From positions 1-34,313 of the forward strand of contig NZ_WWJX01001326.1 of NCBI RefSeq assembly GCF_009865215.1: a stretch of DNA of 34,313 nucleotides, in the 5' to 3' direction. The stretch comes from Streptomyces sp. SID3343 (GTDB lineage Bacteria; Actinomycetota; Actinomycetes; Streptomycetales; Streptomycetaceae). Of the stretch, positions 33,401-34,313 are shown piece after piece; position 1 is the first letter of the stretch, and each line of letters starts with the position of its first letter. The notes beneath the pieces are model-generated. The model was not told the DNA's origin and searched no databases. It worked only from the letters and a program-made list of their open reading frames with translations. A program made the translations under genes and the position numbers.

Positions 33401-33886
33401 GGGCAACGCCGGCAGCGAGACGCGCTCGCGCAACAGGGCCGGCACGCCGGTGCCCGCCCCGTCGCGCGCGCCGCCTTTGGTGACCCGGCGCAGCACGTCG
33501 ATCATCCGGTCGTCGAGGCCGATGGTCATCCTCGTCGGCCAATGCCGGGTCGTGTCGAACACGTGTGCTCGCACCCGTAGCCACGAGTGCTTCGGCCGAT
33601 CCCCCTCCTCGTGCGAGTACACGACCGCGACCGTCGCGGAGGTCTCCCGGACGAGCCGGTGCAGCAGTTCCGCGTCGGCGGCGCCGCGCGGTCGCACCGG
33701 CCAGGACGGCCCGCCGTTCGCGTGCGGCAGCCAGGCCGACACGATCGTCGCGTCGCGGGTGAGCACCACCTCGCGCCCGACCGGGTCGGGCGGCAGCGGT
33801 TGCGAGACCGGGCCTGACAGTTCCACGAACAGCGGCCGGCCGGGCAGCGGGCCGAGGATGCCCTCACCGCCCGGGTTCCCGCTCAT
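30407..33886 (-). CDS. UPF1/Dna2-like superfamily 1 helicase
   Basis: A 1159-residue protein with about 470 residues of unassigned N-terminal sequence followed by a complete SF1B helicase. Motifs seen are Walker A GPPGTGKT (496-503), motif II VDEAA (828-832), motif III GDHRQLP (854-860), motif IV QFRMH (910-914), motif V VGTVDAFQGKEFD (1044-1056) and motif VI NRMCVALSRQ (1101-1110). About 280 mainly helical residues separate motif Ia from motif II. No phospholipase-D-type nuclease motif is visible. UPF1-like enzymes unwind RNA or DNA. The ATG at 33886 overlaps the upstream stop as ATGA, and the stop directly abuts the next gene, placing it firmly in the defence-like operon. Confidence 0.92.
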   Translation of the reverse strand: MSGNPGGEGILGPLPGRPLFVELSGPVSQPLPPDPVGREVVLTRDATIVSAWLPHANGGPSWPVRPRGAADAELLHRLVRETSATVAVVYSHEEGDRPKHSWLRVRAHVFDTTRHWPTRMTIGLDDRMIDVLRRVTKGGARDGAGTGVPALLRERVSLPALPGGPAPCRFFVLARPGQELSEPEAGRLVGGGLVVDLARAELGWRVTGIRRHDMLPQDGQRLVLVHGDLDFTDASVGALLRERMRGELRRLEAGERDDSFLARWREYQNLEDRYALGRVREFGCLEYAYCERVDGSPELLRFRLDVEGEGGARQRAMLRHLAESVEAGEEFELECARDRPDGLDGTHPGGAFADDRGLLSLPVGRGEDVGVVVAVDEPEGTVDLRSTDRERRVAGVGPSLARALPAAPGFLYAATAGDRRRLERRRKALDRVLREDIPLPQLLPLLQGQSVRGREHPPIREYSPAAWACFKGEPTPAQRLALETALNTPDVAVIQGPPGTGKTQLIAALQVRLAEQGKAHAVVSRSMLLTSFQHAAVDNLVERSKVWNLPAIKVDSRDRGSMEHVAAWRFETLNALEAELEGSLGGRLTLALREVARQASEYALAPVAVEELPALLERVVTRVRGLCSDSLVEQLEDLRTDLDVLRRTARLQVDPTRESTLRAVRGLRDVPAAFADDGPLTAAVALARLRRVDAIDPAHVDVVRRAAEAPEGIVPSFLAELAEVRAALLDRLVPTRRLVEPYPRADVLGLLDTVVAELEDRVRDGDEGVDRALADYLEDLRGDPQAVLHTLRLYTTSLAATCQQADSRGVAGAKEVSSGPVRFDTVIVDEAARANPLDLLIPLTMATRRIVLVGDHRQLPHMLEPDIERELRDRERTDELDTLRRSVFEQLYRLLARDPKAPRAVRLDTQFRMHRTLGDFVGRNFYDGALASPKPDSAFAHGLPGYADRPAAWLRVPGEAGREVAGRSKSRPVEAKRIAAELKRLTTDRPDLTFGVISFYAAQVRLLWHELVAVGLAVRSGRGYRPVEALLRDANGAERTRLLVGTVDAFQGKEFDVSFLSVTRSSAISPDKAAAREPDHARHSAYVEWVRRAYGHLTLRNRMCVALSRQQRLLVVAGDDAMFRPDVAPPEVAALTDFLSMCQGDDGVLLPIDGSARGR

Positions 33887-34313
33887 CGCGCACTCGTGCG
33901 CTGGGCGGCGAAGCGCAGGAACCGGTGCACCCGGTCCGGCGGTCCGAACCGCACGGTCCAATGCCCCGCCGCCGAGATCGGGACCTCGACGGCCTGGCCG
34001 CGGTGCAGCGCGAGCCGGCGATCCTCGACCGGATGAGCGAGGTGCACCGGGTGTCGGCTCGTCGACTCGACCGTCACCGTCGACACTCCGTCCCACCGCG
34101 CGACCGCGATCACCTCCTGCGCCTCGACCGTTTCCCCGGACGGACCACCGTCCAGGCACACGAGCGCGTCCCGCGCGCGAACGGCGACGGGTTGCCCGGC
34201 GGTGAGCACCAAGGTCGCCAACCGCCCGGTCTCGCCGCCCGCAGCCAACCCCGGCACCCGCGCCCGAGCCGGCACGCACGCGTACGCGTCGAGCCGCGCC
34301 AGCAGCGGCCGTG
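33883..34313 (-). CDS. Partial protein of unknown function, start beyond window
   Basis: The last 142 residues of an open frame that runs off the right edge. The first in-window start codon is GTG at 34275, but coding-like sequence (RPLLARLDAYAC) continues upstream of it in frame, so the gene is probably longer. The visible part looks beta-rich (LATLVLTAGQPVAVRARDAL, EVIAVARWDGVSTVTVEST, HWTVRFGPPDR) with no motif I can name. Its stop overlaps the helicase ATG (ATGA), which makes it an upstream member of the same operon. No function is proposed. Confidence 0.65.
   Translation of the reverse strand, partial: RPLLARLDAYACVPARARVPGLAAGGETGRLATLVLTAGQPVAVRARDALVCLDGGPSGETVEAQEVIAVARWDGVSTVTVESTSRHPVHLAHPVEDRRLALHRGQAVEVPISAAGHWTVRFGPPDRVHRFLRFAAQRTSAR

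Noticed and set aside
1-34313. CRISPR arrays, tRNA/rRNA genes, insertion sequences, phage attachment sites
   Set aside because: No regularly spaced repeats, no cloverleaf-like sequence with a flanking duplicated end, and no transposase or integrase motifs were seen on either strand.

Overview
The window comes from a very GC-rich actinomycete-type chromosome. The signs are GC-biased third codon positions, frequent GTG starts, many 4-bp ATGA/GTGA stop-start overlaps, a predicted F420-dependent (LLM) oxidoreductase, and many FadE-type acyl-CoA dehydrogenases. I cannot assign a genus. No rRNA, tRNA, IS element or CRISPR array was seen.

Positions 1 to about 24,120 form a CoA-thioester catabolic region in four regulated blocks. 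(1) 45-2987: a phosphotransferase-type kinase and an acyl-CoA dehydrogenase (ACAD) are translationally coupled and divergent from a TetR regulator, with two CTAA-N6-TTAG palindromes between them. This is the bacterial two-gene counterpart of the kinase-ACAD fusions ACAD10/ACAD11 and of the LvaA/LvaC levulinate pathway. (2) 3200-10175: a FadR-type GntR regulator, a metal-dependent cyclase/hydrolase, a Cys-less thiolase-like protein with its DUF35 partner (steroid retro-aldolase logic), an acyl-CoA synthetase and a secreted SMP-30-like beta-propeller. (3) 10352-17730: a tightly coupled operon of four ACAD subunits around an enoyl-CoA hydratase, divergent from a second acyl-CoA synthetase, then a MaoC hydratase. 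(4) 17819-24118: a thiolase and a LysR regulator on the minus strand, divergent from 3-hydroxyacyl-CoA dehydrogenase, ACAD and F420-oxidoreductase genes. Together these supply activation, dehydrogenation, hydration, a second oxidation, and thiolytic or aldolytic cleavage. The substrate is not revealed by sequence; a branched or alicyclic acid such as an isoprenoid or steroid fragment is only an inference.

Three candidate regulatory codes are visible: the TetR palindrome pair; a W-GAG-N4-CTC-W palindrome occurring twice in each of three intergenic regions (before the GntR gene, between cyclase and thiolase-like genes, between ACAD and ligase genes), suggesting one GntR regulon; and a 25-bp element repeated at 22 of 25 positions upstream of the thiolase and 3-hydroxyacyl-CoA dehydrogenase genes on both sides of the LysR gene.

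From 24,137 to the right edge lies an unrelated five-gene minus-strand operon with overlapping or abutting genes. In transcription order: a protein cut by the window edge; a UPF1-like SF1 helicase (1159 aa); a protein with an N-terminal winged-helix-like region and a C-terminal HEPN-like RNxxxH motif; a McrB-like AAA+ protein behind about 340 residues of coiled coil; and a DUF2357 (McrC-related) protein whose nuclease motif appears degenerate and which ends in tandem zinc ribbons. This looks like a type-IV-restriction-derived, possibly RNA-directed, defence system related to coiled-coil nuclease tandems (CoCoNuTs). It is the most interesting part of the window.
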